Positions 18,952-27,456 are shown, counted from the first letter of the stretch. The stretch is 64,000 nucleotides of DNA from Pontibacter diazotrophicus (GCF_003367245.1 NZ_QRGR01000014.1:62001-126000), one strand, 5' to 3'. Numbers and translations: made by a program. The notes: a model not told the origin generated them from the letters alone.

Positions 18952-19497
18952 TTACTGAAGCAGTATAATATCAAGCAAGCCTTTCTCACCTGCATAGTCT
19001 CTGGCAGAGGAATAAAGGTAATGCTCCGGCTCAGTGGCTATTTCTGCCTTTACGGGGTTTTGGTGGATATACTCGAGTTTCTGTTCCAAAAAAGCATTTG
19101 AATGGATCTCTTTGGCTTCGTTCCCTTCTTGCCAGAATTTATTTTTCTGTATTTTAGCGTCACGGCTTCCTGCAAAGGCAAAACGATCTAAAAGCCAGAC
19201 GCGCCTGCTTTCAGGCTCTTGCTGAATGGCGTTGATGATTACTTTGTTTGTGTACTTCTTGAAGTCGCGAAGTACATCAGATAAGGAACTACCTTCTTTA
19301 GCTGAGGCAATGAAATGAATATGATTCGTCATCAGGCACCAGGCGTAGAGCTCGAGTCCTTTCTCTTTCTGACAGTAGCGGACAGACTCCAGCAGCAGAT
19401 GCTTATATGTAGGGCGTGTAAATACATCCACCCAGTCTACCACCGTCAGTGTCAGGTAATATAAATAGCCGGGATGTATGCGGTTTTTGAGGCCCAT
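18952..19497 (-). CDS. REP-associated tyrosine transposase (RAYT)
   Basis: This 181-residue Y1 HUH transposase is expected to nick and process single-stranded REP hairpins. The HUH motif is MTNHIHFIA (His59, His61) and the catalytic Tyr is probably Tyr82 in FKKYTNK. Further family signs are the N-terminal HPGYLYYLTLTVVDWVDVF and the C-terminal EYIHQNPVKAEI. All key residues are present, so the gene appears intact. It ends two bases from a REP palindrome. Confidence 0.92.
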   Translation of the reverse strand: MGLKNRIHPGYLYYLTLTVVDWVDVFTRPTYKHLLLESVRYCQKEKGLELYAWCLMTNHIHFIASAKEGSSLSDVLRDFKKYTNKVIINAIQQEPESRRVWLLDRFAFAGSRDAKIQKNKFWQEGNEAKEIHSNAFLEQKLEYIHQNPVKAEIATEPEHYLYSSARDYAGEKGLLDIILLQ

Positions 19498-19545
19498 GCA
19501 TTAAAATTTCTAAATCTGGCGGAACAAAAATACAGTCAGCAGATT

Positions 19546-19594
19546 GCGGATTACAAATCTGCGTCTCCATAGTTTCGGATTATAAATCCGAAAC
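19546..19594 (+). repeat. REP-like palindrome pair, right
   Basis: Palindrome 19546-19562 (GCGGATT / AATCTGC, one wobble, loop ACA) and palindrome 19572-19594 (GTTTCGGATT / AATCCGAAAC, loop ATA) mirror the left pair. Confidence 0.8.
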
Positions 19595-19640
19595 AGCTTT
19601 ACTTAATTTATGCTGCCACTCTTCTAAAAAGACTTCTGCG

Positions 19641-20330
19641 TTATTCCATAGCAACAAGCGTATCGGCTAAATCAGAAAGAGTAGGGGCCGATAACTCCGG
19701 CGCCGGGGCTAGCGGGTAAAGCACCTGGCCAGGCCGGAATATAAAGGCCGCGCGGGCACCGGCACGTAGCGCGCCGGCCATATCCCAGCCATGGGCAGCC
19801 ACCATCATTACCTCTTCCAGCTTTACACCCAGCTTGTCTGCCGCAAATTGGTAAGGGCTGGGATGTGGTTTGAATTTCTCCACGGCATCCACACTTAGTG
19901 TCGCTTCAAAAAAATCTTTCAGGCCTGCTTTCTCCAAGTGCGGTACACTTGATTTAGCGGGAGAGTTGGTAAGGGTTGCCATTCTGTACCCCGCTTTCTG
20001 CAGCTTTTGTAGGCCTGGGATCACATCGGGGTGTGGTTGTGTTTCCTTCACCATCGCCACCAGTTCTTTTTGCTTCTCCTCTGATACATTCTGCCCTATT
20101 ATGGCTGCCGTCATACGCATTACTGCCTGGCCTACTTCACTGAAGCTGTGATAGGTATCCGTTACATTTTCTACCAGGGAATACTCCAGTAGCTGCGCGA
20201 ACCAAAGCTTAAAGGCCAGTTCATTTTTGAAGGCCTTGTTTACAGCCTCCTGCATGTCAGACATGTCAAGCAATGTTTCGTTTACATCAAAAAGCAGTAA
20301 GGCTGGTCGTTTATTGGAAGTGTTTTGCAT
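19641..20330 (-). CDS. Haloacid dehalogenase type II
   Basis: The 229-residue HAD-superfamily hydrolase is closest to (S)-2-haloacid dehalogenases. Motif I is LFDVNETLLD with the nucleophilic Asp and the Asn typical of this subfamily. Motif II is LTNSP, motif III the Lys in KFKPHPSPY, and motif IV is AAHGWDMAGALRAGA. Such enzymes hydrolyse 2-haloalkanoates, though many relatives act on other small molecules. The gene is single, with no transporter next to it. Confidence 0.88.
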   Translation of the reverse strand: MQNTSNKRPALLLFDVNETLLDMSDMQEAVNKAFKNELAFKLWFAQLLEYSLVENVTDTYHSFSEVGQAVMRMTAAIIGQNVSEEKQKELVAMVKETQPHPDVIPGLQKLQKAGYRMATLTNSPAKSSVPHLEKAGLKDFFEATLSVDAVEKFKPHPSPYQFAADKLGVKLEEVMMVAAHGWDMAGALRAGARAAFIFRPGQVLYPLAPAPELSAPTLSDLADTLVAME

Positions 20331-20908
20331 CTGGTCTTTATTAAGGAGTTGTATAGCTTTCGTGTCTGCATACGCTGCGCAGACCCTTTAAGTGCTTTTT
20401 TTAAGATTCAAATTTTGTAATGCACAAGCCTGCATATTGAATCATATAAACTCATTTGCTATTATTTTTTGTATCTGAAACGAACCTACCCCTATCCCCT
20501 CCAAGGCTAATCTTGTAGGGGAAGAACAAAAAGAATCAAAAGCACAAAAACCAACTGTCATTCTGGAGGAATTTTGGTAGAAATAGAGGGCTCCTACCCC
20601 CGGGAGGTTAAGCTTTTGCGGCTTGCCCACAAGATCCTTTCAGGATGACAAAAAAGGAAGAAGTACTTGCGAATTTTAGTTATTATAAAGCCTCTGAATT
20701 TTTCCCTACAAGATGAGCTCCAAAGAGGGGAATCTTCCTTCCAGGTCAAAATTACCCTCTTGGGAGGGGTAGGGGTGGGTAATCAACGGTAGCGAAATAG
20801 TGAAATGTAAGAATCGCGATTGGGTTAAACAAATTGCACAATGCTGGATATCTTCCCGATGAGGCTTTTTTGAAAGGTAAAGGTGTAGTGGGGGGAATGA
20901 AAGTACTG
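20331..20908. other. Intergenic region with inverted, pyrimidine-rich repeat blocks
   Basis: No gene is visible. A block at about 20485-20523 (CCTACCCCTATCCCCTCCAA, then CTTGTAGGGG) recurs in inverted, expanded form at about 20703-20785 (CCCTACAAGA, then GGGAGGGGTAGGGGTGGG). A related element lies at 38669-38690. This looks like a dispersed non-coding repeat. Confidence 0.45.
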
Positions 20909-21823
20909 CTATTCTTCGTCGGTAACTGATTTTGCAGCTTCAATGGCTGATTTTAATTTACCTGATGCATTCATCTTTATTTCACTGTCTTCCAGCACCT
21001 CAGAGTCAGATACCAGATTTGTATTCATATAAAAGCTATAACTAACATCATCCCCCTTTCTGATCAGGTCAATCAGGTTTTTGCCCATCTCTTTGAAATC
21101 AAGCTCAGCAGGAATACTAATGGTCGTGGAGCCTTTTGCTGGGATGTTTACCGTACCTGGCTTGCTTCCTTCTACTGCTTCATTATTATCCAGCTGTACC
21201 GCGTAGTACATATCCCGGAAGCCAAAAGAAAAGGCATTCTTATTTGTTACAACAATGTCAGTTTTAAGGGTGGCGCCGGAAAAACCGACATCCTCAAGGC
21301 CTATATCTGCTACCTGTATTTCCGGCGGGCGTATCAATGGCAGTCTTTTCTCTATATCGAGGTCAAGTTTATCTTTCGGTATGATAGTCATGTCAGTGTA
21401 AATAGTAGCATCAACTCTGTAGTTGGCACTGTCCTCCCCCTGTTGCTCCAGGTTGTTAAGCACAGACTGAAGTTTATCATAGTAAAGCGTCAAGGTTAAG
21501 GAGAAGGCGGTGCTGTCACTAGCCTCAATCTGAAGGGAATCCGGGTAGGTGGTTCTGGCTATTTCGTTATCTTCAATATAGATAACATAGTGCAGGCTGT
21601 CGATACTGATACCCACAGGAGCGGGATTATCTATGACCATGCTCATCATCATGTCAGCCTTGTTTGCTGTAAGATTGGTCACCTGGATATTGGCAAGTTG
21701 TAATTCAGGCACTACATAGTCAGCCACTTCTTTGTCGGAGCTTTGAAACTTGATGACCGTGAAAATAATACCAGCAAGCACAAGAACCCCGAGTACCAGA
21801 AATATTGCCTTTTTAGTGCTCAT
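20909..21823 (-). CDS. LEA type 2 family protein
   Basis: The frame opens at 21856, but MSTKKAIFLVLGVLVLAGII at 21823 gives a proper N-terminal membrane anchor. About 304 residues follow, with two tandem LEA-14/WHy-like beta-sandwich domains. The first is around residues 35-155 (LQLANIQVTNLTANKADMMM, IDNPAPVGISID) and the second around 165-285 (IQVADIGLEDVGFSG, VTNKNAFSFGF). These domains are linked to desiccation and stress tolerance, but the bacterial proteins have no defined activity. It should sit on the periplasmic side. Confidence 0.85.
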   Translation of the reverse strand: MSTKKAIFLVLGVLVLAGIIFTVIKFQSSDKEVADYVVPELQLANIQVTNLTANKADMMMSMVIDNPAPVGISIDSLHYVIYIEDNEIARTTYPDSLQIEASDSTAFSLTLTLYYDKLQSVLNNLEQQGEDSANYRVDATIYTDMTIIPKDKLDLDIEKRLPLIRPPEIQVADIGLEDVGFSGATLKTDIVVTNKNAFSFGFRDMYYAVQLDNNEAVEGSKPGTVNIPAKGSTTISIPAELDFKEMGKNLIDLIRKGDDVSYSFYMNTNLVSDSEVLEDSEIKMNASGKLKSAIEAAKSVTDEE

Positions 21824-22127
21824 GTTCGGATTGTATAAAAGTGCAGAAGAGGGCACAAGCTGTTACCCCATTCAGAAAATATAAATTTATACTTACGCGA
21901 ACGAGGTTGCCGGTCCTGGTAATACTTTGTATTTCAGTATTTTGTGTGAGCAGATTGGTTGTTAATACTGAATTTTGAAAATAACTACGGAAATGTATCT
22001 TTAGCAGGAAAAGCAACTCCTGAACCTCCTCCCGCCAAATTAATTATTGTAATACTTCCCGTGTTATGACAATAGCTTCAGTATAGGGTGCTATATTTAT
22101 AACTTGAAAAGACAAATAATACGATCA

Positions 22128-23588
22128 ATGAAAAAACCAATCCTTTACGCTTTCGCCTTCTTATGGATATTGTGCACCATGGCCGGGTGTGGCAAAGATG
22201 AAGAACCCGTAGAACTGGAAACAGTGGTGAGCATTACGGTGAAGAATGCAGCAGGCAGTGCCGAAGCAAACCGTGATGTGTATCTGTTTGAAAACCCTTC
22301 CACAGATGTTAGCGGCCGTACTCCCTCCAATGCATTAAGAAAAGCTGCCACCAACACAAATGGTGTCGCCAGGTTCGACTTGCAAGCCATACCGGATTTG
22401 GCATCAACAGGCACTCTGTATTTTACTGTGTTAGACGGAGCTCAGAATGATGTCCTCGGCTCAGTGGCTGTAAACTATACAAAAGGCCAGTCTGTGGCAA
22501 AAGAGCTGGTATTACAGGAAATTGACACACCGGACCCTGAACCTGTTTCTGCCTACGAGCATGGTTTTATGCCTACCACCGTTACGCATGAACTGGCCAT
22601 GAGCGAGTATGAACGCTGGAAAAGCACACAAGTGGTGTCGTGTAATGACGGGCTGAGAGTGATTGCAGCACCTGCCAATGAAACCAAAGTCGAAGCCATT
22701 GGATTCGGGCTTATGTTGGCAGCTTATGCTGAAGACAAGGAAACCTTCGATGGCATTTTAAAATTTTATAACAGCAAGCGAACGGCGCAGGCAGCAAACA
22801 TGATGGCCTGGTCCGTGACCTGCGGTGGTATTCTGGACCCGGGCAGTGCAACCGACGGTGATGTTGATGTTGCCTTTGCACTGATTGTCGCCAGTAAGCA
22901 CTGGGGCGATACTTACTTAGATGCTGCCAAGGAAATTCTTCAGATCATCAGAACAAACCTCATTGTGCAGTGCAGTGTGGATGGGGAAAATATGTACATA
23001 CTGGCTCCAGGTTATTCCAACGGGGCCTGGGGTGGTTGCGGCATGACAGACGTGATGTACCATACCCCAGCCTTTTTCAGGGTTTTTGCAGCTGTAACGG
23101 GAGATAACGTATGGGAGCAATTAGCAGATGACACGTACAAGCTGTTAGAAAATGGTGCGCACCCGACCACAGGATTAGTACCCGACTGGCAAACAGCCAG
23201 CGGCACGCCAGGCCCTGGTGATCGGGCAGGTCATTTTGGATACGATGCCTGCCGTGCGCCCTGGAAGTTAACGCTGGACTATCTCTGGAATGGAAACACG
23301 AAAGCCGAAGAATGGAGCACAAAAGTATCGGGATGGGCAAACCAGGTTGGTCCTGCTAACATTGTGGATGGCTATGAACTGGACGGTACACCAATCGGCA
23401 CAAACGGATTGAACAGTGCTTTCCTGGGAGGCTTTACCGTTGCCTCTATGAGCCACAGCCAGGCACGGGTGGACAGGTTTGGCACAGAGTTGAGTCAGCT
23501 AAGAGACACCTATTGGTTTAACATTAATACGAGGGTACTCTACCTGTTTACCTTAACGGGTAATTTCTGGAACCCCCTGGAGAGGTAA
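22128..23588 (+). CDS. Glycoside hydrolase family 8 lipoprotein
   Basis: The protein begins at ATG 22128 (MKKPILYAFAF), giving 486 residues with lipobox MAGCG. Residues 30-130 form an Ig-like or transthyretin-like domain. The remainder is a GH8 (alpha/alpha)6 barrel: VEAIGFGLMLAAYAEDKETF with the expected proton-donor Glu, ATDGDVDVAFAL with the expected Asp, and FGYDACRAPWKLTLDYLW. GH8 enzymes cleave beta-1,4 linkages in cellulose, chitosan, xylan or licheninan with inversion. It stands alone and a strong terminator follows. Surface display is likely; the substrate is undetermined. Confidence 0.88.
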   Translation: MKKPILYAFAFLWILCTMAGCGKDEEPVELETVVSITVKNAAGSAEANRDVYLFENPSTDVSGRTPSNALRKAATNTNGVARFDLQAIPDLASTGTLYFTVLDGAQNDVLGSVAVNYTKGQSVAKELVLQEIDTPDPEPVSAYEHGFMPTTVTHELAMSEYERWKSTQVVSCNDGLRVIAAPANETKVEAIGFGLMLAAYAEDKETFDGILKFYNSKRTAQAANMMAWSVTCGGILDPGSATDGDVDVAFALIVASKHWGDTYLDAAKEILQIIRTNLIVQCSVDGENMYILAPGYSNGAWGGCGMTDVMYHTPAFFRVFAAVTGDNVWEQLADDTYKLLENGAHPTTGLVPDWQTASGTPGPGDRAGHFGYDACRAPWKLTLDYLWNGNTKAEEWSTKVSGWANQVGPANIVDGYELDGTPIGTNGLNSAFLGGFTVASMSHSQARVDRFGTELSQLRDTYWFNINTRVLYLFTLTGNFWNPLER

Positions 23589-23656
23589 ATTTTAAGTGCT
23601 ATAGCGAAAGTGCTTTCCGCTGACCCAGCGGATGCTATCGCTGAAAGTATGAATAA

Positions 23657-23697
23657 AAACAAAGCGGCCCGGTGCGATGCATCGGGCCGCTTTGTTT
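23657..23697 (+). terminator. Strong hairpin after the GH8 gene
   Basis: Perfect 15-base arms at 23657-23671 and 23683-23697 (core AAAGCGGCCCG) with an 11-base loop lie about 70 bases after the stop. Confidence 0.75.
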
Positions 23698-23839
23698 ATG
23701 GCTCCTTTGCCGCCTGCACACTTCGATCGGAATAGCTGCTGACAGATATCTGTACAGGCAACCCAGAGAACTGATAAAAAGAAAATACGCATCAATAAGC
23801 CCAACTAGCCCCAGCTAGCATGAGCTTGGCTTATTAGCT

Positions 23840-24094
23840 TTGATTGCACCGCCAGCAGGAGAGTATATCCAGTTGCACAGTTTTCTGAGTGGCCAAGGTT
23901 CCCCCAGTCAGAACCTAATACGAATAGTGACCGGCACCTACAGTGGCTCTGCAGCCTCTGTAAATAGTAGCTACACTTATGAATTTGATGAGAAGGGCTA
24001 TCCAACCCTTATAACCTTCTATTCGAAAGCGAGTGAAGGTTTCAGCCCTCGCGAAAGCGCCTCTGAAACGAAACACACATACAGCTGCGATTGA
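23840..24094 (+). pseudogene. C-terminal remnant of a YD-like lipoprotein
   Basis: This 84-residue frame has only a TTG start just after a TAG stop. Its end (SSYTYEFDEKGYPTLITFY, then KHTYSCD) resembles the C-terminus of the intact lipoprotein at 29737-30543 (STYTYTPEGYPATRT, then AYTYNCK). No signal peptide or N-terminal domain is present. It reads as the 3' stump of a related gene. The remainder of the gap (24095-24456) holds only a small hairpin at 24339-24362. Confidence 0.5.
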
Positions 24095-24414
24095 TTTCTT
24101 TTCTTGTATAAAGCCACATAATTAGACAACGTCCCATCTGTGGTTTGTACTATTACCTTGCTGAACATATAGCTGCGTGAAAAAGAAGAGGCAGAAAGGC
24201 TTTCAGGTGCTGCCAAAAAGGGGGGTGGAGGAGAGGACCTTTTCCTGTATGCATGAATCAAGACGCTTGAGCAAAGACTACGGTAAAGCAGCGTGGACTG
24301 GCAAAGTATTGTCTATCAGGCCATGAGCAGCATGATCATATAAAGGCTATAATGCCTTTATAAACAGCTTCTTATCAGCGAAAAATATATCTTCAAAACG
24401 AATATTAAAACAAA

Positions 24415-24422
24415 TAAATTTG
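24415..24422 (+). promoter_or_regulatory. Possible -7 promoter element of the beta-barrel gene
   Basis: TAAATTTG matches the Bacteroidota -7 consensus TAnnTTTG, 34 bases before the ATG at 24457. No clear -33 element is visible. Confidence 0.4.
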
Positions 24423-24456
24423 ATATACTTGTGCTGCACAATTCAAAGGTAAAATA

Positions 24457-25071
24457 ATGCAACCGATTTGCCGGATTATTGGAATAACGCTGTTGCTACT
24501 AACAGCTTACAATGTTCAGTTAAAAGCCCAGGACCATCGTAACAACGGGTATATTGGGGTAGGGCTGGGGCCAAGTTTCTTACCAGGGAACAATTATGTA
24601 AATACCGGAACAGGACTGAATCTGAGTCTGCTAAATGTTGGCTATACTATAGGCAAAAACTTCGGAGTAACCGGAATATGGGCGGGTGGCGCTCATATTT
24701 TCGATTCTGAAGCTACAATTTTTATTCTCGGAACCACCCCTTTACCGGCAAAAGTAGAAATTAGCTATGGTGTGCTGATGGTTGGCCCGATGTACACCCT
24801 GAACCTGACAGATGACTCTTCTCTGGATTTTAAGCTTAGGCTGGGCAGTTTGTACTCTTCAAACAAATCAACGACAGAAGTTTCTGCCAGCACATCGGAG
24901 AACACAACCCTTGGCGCATCGCTTGGGATAGGTTACCGCAAAAAAATAGCAAACCGCTGGTGCATCATGCTCTCTTCCGATTACTATGCGGGCAGGCAGC
25001 AATTCAGTTTTGAAGAAAGCCAAAAAACGCATATCCTGAGCTTTACCGCTGGGGTGGGTTTTGTGCTGTAA
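24457..25071 (+). CDS. Outer-membrane beta-barrel protein of unknown function
   Basis: This 204-residue protein has a cleavable signal peptide (ending near LKAQ, residues 1-24). Alternating hydrophobic strands follow: NNGYIGVGLGPSFLPG, LNVGYTIGKNFGVTGIW, LGIGYRKKIANRWCIMLSSD, and a last strand ILSFTAGVGFVL. This fits an eight-stranded outer-membrane barrel similar to OMP_b-brl families. No ligand or partner is evident. It has its own promoter-like element and no operon partner. Confidence 0.75.
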   Translation: MQPICRIIGITLLLLTAYNVQLKAQDHRNNGYIGVGLGPSFLPGNNYVNTGTGLNLSLLNVGYTIGKNFGVTGIWAGGAHIFDSEATIFILGTTPLPAKVEISYGVLMVGPMYTLNLTDDSSLDFKLRLGSLYSSNKSTTEVSASTSENTTLGASLGIGYRKKIANRWCIMLSSDYYAGRQQFSFEESQKTHILSFTAGVGFVL

Positions 25072-25140
25072 GGTTATGCTGGCACTACAGGTTACTGGCA
25101 GAGGCGGAATCCACTCGTGTCGTCAACAGTTTGCGGGATT

Positions 25141-25212
25141 ATAGCGCGTACTGTTACTTATGCTGCATGTATAGCTGCGAAAAAAGAAAAAGCACGAGTT
25201 GCAAGCTCGCAC
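25141..25212 (+). repeat. Intergenic repeat copy 1
   Basis: First of three diverged copies of a roughly 75-base repeat, sharing GTACTGTTAC, GCTGMATGTATAGCTG and a 3' palindromic end ACGAGTTGCAAGCTCGC. The other copies are at 25826-25900 and 26467-26540. Confidence 0.6.
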
Positions 25213-25285
25213 CAGCAGGCGCCAAAGAAGAGGGAGTGTATTTAGCAACTATTATACTATATTTAGTAATTGGTATAATACTCCT

Positions 25286-25798
25286 ATGAAGTCACTTTTC
25301 GTCTGTTTTCTTATCTTAGTTCTTTCTGCTCCGGCACAAGCGCAGGACCTTACGTTGCGGAATTTGTTGAAGCTAAGGGGAATGGAGATAACCAAAGTAG
25401 ATAAAAAGCTATCCAGGAAAGGGTGGAAATTTATGTCAGATAGCAAACCGTCTGATAAAGTGATGGGAAAGGCTGTGTGGGCTTATAGCCCGAATCCAAC
25501 TGGCGCCATCGCATGGTGTGTGCTTTACTATAACGATACCAGCCCTTCGCGCATTTTATACAATGCTTACGCTGGCAACGCTGTTCAAAAAATTCATAAG
25601 AAAATGCGCCTTCGTAAATTGTTACCCGTTTCAGAGGGCAACACTTTAGAAGGGGTAGAGCAACTGGAGTATTATGCCGACTATCCAGAGAACAAATACG
25701 TGTTGCGCCTGCTGAAGTACCAACAGTTTGGCTTTAGCGGAGTCAAGATTTTTGAAAAAGCAGACTATGAGAAAGCCAGGGAGAATGGGCGTCTTTAA
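25286..25798 (+). CDS. Secreted protein of unknown function
   Basis: ATG 25286 gives a 170-residue protein beginning with a signal peptide, MKSLFVCFLILVLSAPAQAQ. The upstream part of the frame is repeat sequence and not coding. The mature part is basic with Trp/Tyr-rich strands (KGWKF, AWCVLYYNDTSPSRI, LEYYADYPENKYVLRLLKY). I do not recognise a family. It lies between intergenic repeat copies 1 and 2. Confidence 0.65.
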   Translation: MKSLFVCFLILVLSAPAQAQDLTLRNLLKLRGMEITKVDKKLSRKGWKFMSDSKPSDKVMGKAVWAYSPNPTGAIAWCVLYYNDTSPSRILYNAYAGNAVQKIHKKMRLRKLLPVSEGNTLEGVEQLEYYADYPENKYVLRLLKYQQFGFSGVKIFEKADYEKARENGRL

Positions 25799-25825
25799 CA
25801 AGCTCTTCCTTTTGCTAGTGGGAGT

Positions 25826-25900
25826 ATGCAGCACGAACGGTTACGCATGCTGAATGATTAGCTGCGTGGGAAAAAAAATCGAGCTGCAATTAGTGCCAGC
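25826..25900 (+). repeat. Intergenic repeat copy 2
   Basis: Diverged copy of the repeat at 25141-25212, sharing GGTTACGCATGCTGAATGAT, TAGCTGCG, an A-rich middle and the 3' end CGAGCTGCAATTAGTGCC. Confidence 0.5.
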
Positions 25901-25914
25901 GGGAGCGGGGTAAT

Positions 25915-26334
25915 TCATTTTTGTTTCTTTACTTCCCAGGGCATTTTCGGGCAGTCGCCCAGATACTCCAAGCCCACGAAATCGGGTCGGTTGATTTGGT
26001 TATCTGCTGCACAGAAAAGCACGGCTACCCTGGCAGGGTTACCGTAGCGGGCTTTTATAAATTCCATCGTACCACCTGTTTCTGTGGCATCATCAATAAA
26101 CAGCACGTCCTCAAACTGGTGGCGGCCCGTCAGGCTGTCGCCATCAAAGCCATAGTCACGGTTGTAGTTCACATAATCCACCACGTTTATGCCCAGCTTA
26201 TGCGCTACCAGGGCGGCTGGTATGCAACCGCCACGCCCGATGGCAGCAATGCAGGTAAATCCCTTTTTTTGCAAAGCAACGGACAAGGCATTTACGGCAT
26301 CCTCTACTTCTTCCCACGTGTAGCTATACTTCAT
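25915..26334 (-). CDS. Phosphoribosyltransferase family protein
   Basis: This 139-residue type I PRTase has the PRPP-binding loop VLFIDDATETGGTM and an upstream IAAIGRGGCIPAALVAHKLG loop. Its size and motifs resemble xanthine/guanine phosphoribosyltransferases, which salvage purine bases with PRPP. The hood region is short, so the base specificity is uncertain. It is a single gene between repeat copies 2 and 3. Confidence 0.82.
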   Translation of the reverse strand: MKYSYTWEEVEDAVNALSVALQKKGFTCIAAIGRGGCIPAALVAHKLGINVVDYVNYNRDYGFDGDSLTGRHQFEDVLFIDDATETGGTMEFIKARYGNPARVAVLFCAADNQINRPDFVGLEYLGDCPKMPWEVKKQK

Positions 26335-26466
26335 GTTGGTCTTTGTGGCGGTTGTACGGCTTTAGCCGCTTTAGGGCTGTTTCCGGTTAGATATATACTT
26401 AAATCAGCAGCTTTCCAGTTTTTGCAGGTTGTTCGGCCGCTATTGTGAGTCCTGTGCTAGTGGGAG

Positions 26467-26540
26467 GTTGTAGCTCGTACTGTTACTCGTGCTGAATGTA
26501 TAGCTGTGAGGAAAAGCAAAGGTACGAGTTGTAAGCTCGC
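26467..26540 (+). repeat. Intergenic repeat copy 3
   Basis: Best-preserved copy: GTAGCTCGTACTGTTACTCG through GTACGAGTTGTAAGCTCGC. The two ends are partly complementary (GCTCGTAC / GTACGAG), so the transcript could fold into a long hairpin. Confidence 0.6.
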
Positions 26541-26666
26541 GTTAGCGGAGGTAATAATTTATTTATTCTATTTTATATTTTTTCTACAGCAGTTTCGGAA
26601 TATTTAATTTTGGTTTTGTGTTCTTTGAGTAAAATAATTTATTTAACAAATGGTTAATATTATCGA

Positions 26667-26695
26667 TTATTTATTAACTTTGAGTTAATAAATAA
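26667..26695 (+). promoter_or_regulatory. Promoter element inside a 29-base palindrome, upstream of nrdB remnant
   Basis: Perfect 13-base arms (26667-26679 and 26683-26695) surround TTG, and the palindrome contains TAACTTTG (26675-26682), a perfect TAnnTTTG -7 element. A repressor bound here would block the promoter. The ATG of the nrdB remnant follows 50 bases later. Confidence 0.5.
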
Positions 26696-26745
26696 CTGGT
26701 GCTAATTAAAAGCAGAATGTCTAATTGACCTAGTAAAAATTATAT

Positions 26746-27102
26746 ATGGAGCCAATATTGAAAGAGAATCCAAATCGCTTCGTCTTGTTCCCGATTCATA
26801 ATGACGCGGTGTGGCAGATGTACAAGAAGGCGGAAGCTAGCTTTTGGACAGCGGAGGAGATTGACTTGAGCCAGGACCTTAAAGATTGGGAGAATCTTAA
26901 TGACGGAGAGCGCCACTTTATCAACCACGTGCTGGCTTTCTTCACTTGTACAGAAGGGGTTGCTGATGAAAGGCTTTCAGTCAACTTCTTTCTAGAGGTT
27001 CAGTTGAATGGAACTCGTAGTAGAGTTAAAGGTTTTCTGCAAAATTTGAGATTTGATTCATTTATTAGGCAAAGTCTAAGAGGCTGTTTTGATTTGATAT
27101 AA
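26746..27102 (+). pseudogene. nrdB: Truncated ribonucleotide reductase small subunit (class Ia)
   Basis: Residues 1 to about 87 are a clear NrdB N-terminus: [39 protein letters not shown] and [20 protein letters not shown]. Homology ends at EVQ, directly before the EA..FYGFQ and E..HSE motifs that bind the di-iron centre. From about 27005 the frame runs into unrelated AT-rich DNA and then into a MITE-like element. The rest of nrdB is not found in this window. The stump cannot carry the iron-radical site, so a complete copy must exist elsewhere. Confidence 0.8.
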
Positions 27103-27228
27103 AAAGACTTTTTTGACAAATTAGAAAAACTCGAATCGTTGAATTTAGCTCATATAAGCACTTTCTTCATTTTCAATTATAGTCACTTGAAGGCTCTGTA
27201 AACCAATATTAACAAATCAAAACAGCCT
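27081..27228. mobile_element. MITE-like element, 148 bp
   Basis: Terminal inverted repeats AGGCTGTTTTGATTTG (27081-27096) and its exact complement (27213-27228) bound AT-rich DNA without an ORF. CTAAG on both sides (27076-27080 and 27229-27233) is a 5-base target duplication. Its parent insertion sequence is not in the window. Confidence 0.75.
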
Positions 27229-27233
27229 CTAAG

Positions 27234-27456
27234 AAGACTGATTAAAGAAATAATCTGGACAACTTTCTCAAAGGAATTCGATGCTCTAGTTGATCGGTTA
27301 CGAGCTTCATCTGCAAGGACTGGTTTGAATCAATCATGTAAAAGGCCTAATCTCTCGAGCTTCTGCAAAGCATTTATGGTATACTTTCATAAGAAAGTGG
27401 ATGAAGAAGTTAAATCAATGTTAAACCTAGCCCAATTGCAATTCATGATGAAATAA
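27234..27456 (+). pseudogene. 3' part of an ORF interrupted by the MITE-like element
   Basis: If 27081-27228 and one CTAAG copy are removed, the frame running through 27000-27080 continues without a break to TAA at 27454-27456. It reads ...[19 protein letters not shown], then DALVDRLRASSARTG, and ends AQLQFMMK. The product is not recognised. Its start is missing because the left part is joined to nrdB. The AT-rich composition matches the following two genes, suggesting one acquired segment. Confidence 0.5.

Larger units (their letters stand above)
18902..19594 (-). mobile_element. RAYT gene bounded by mirrored REP palindromes
   Basis: The unit consists of a tyrosine transposase gene with two short palindromes on each side. 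The order is TTTCGG-type then GCGG-type on the left, and GCGG-type then TTTCGG-type on the right. The loops read TGT on the left and ACA/ATA on the right, so the flanks are true inverted copies. This is the expected arrangement for REP-associated transposases. Confidence 0.8.

Noticed and set aside
26746..27456. Intron or intein within nrdB
   Set aside because: The second part of nrdB is not found downstream, and no splicing, homing endonuclease or reverse transcriptase domain is visible.
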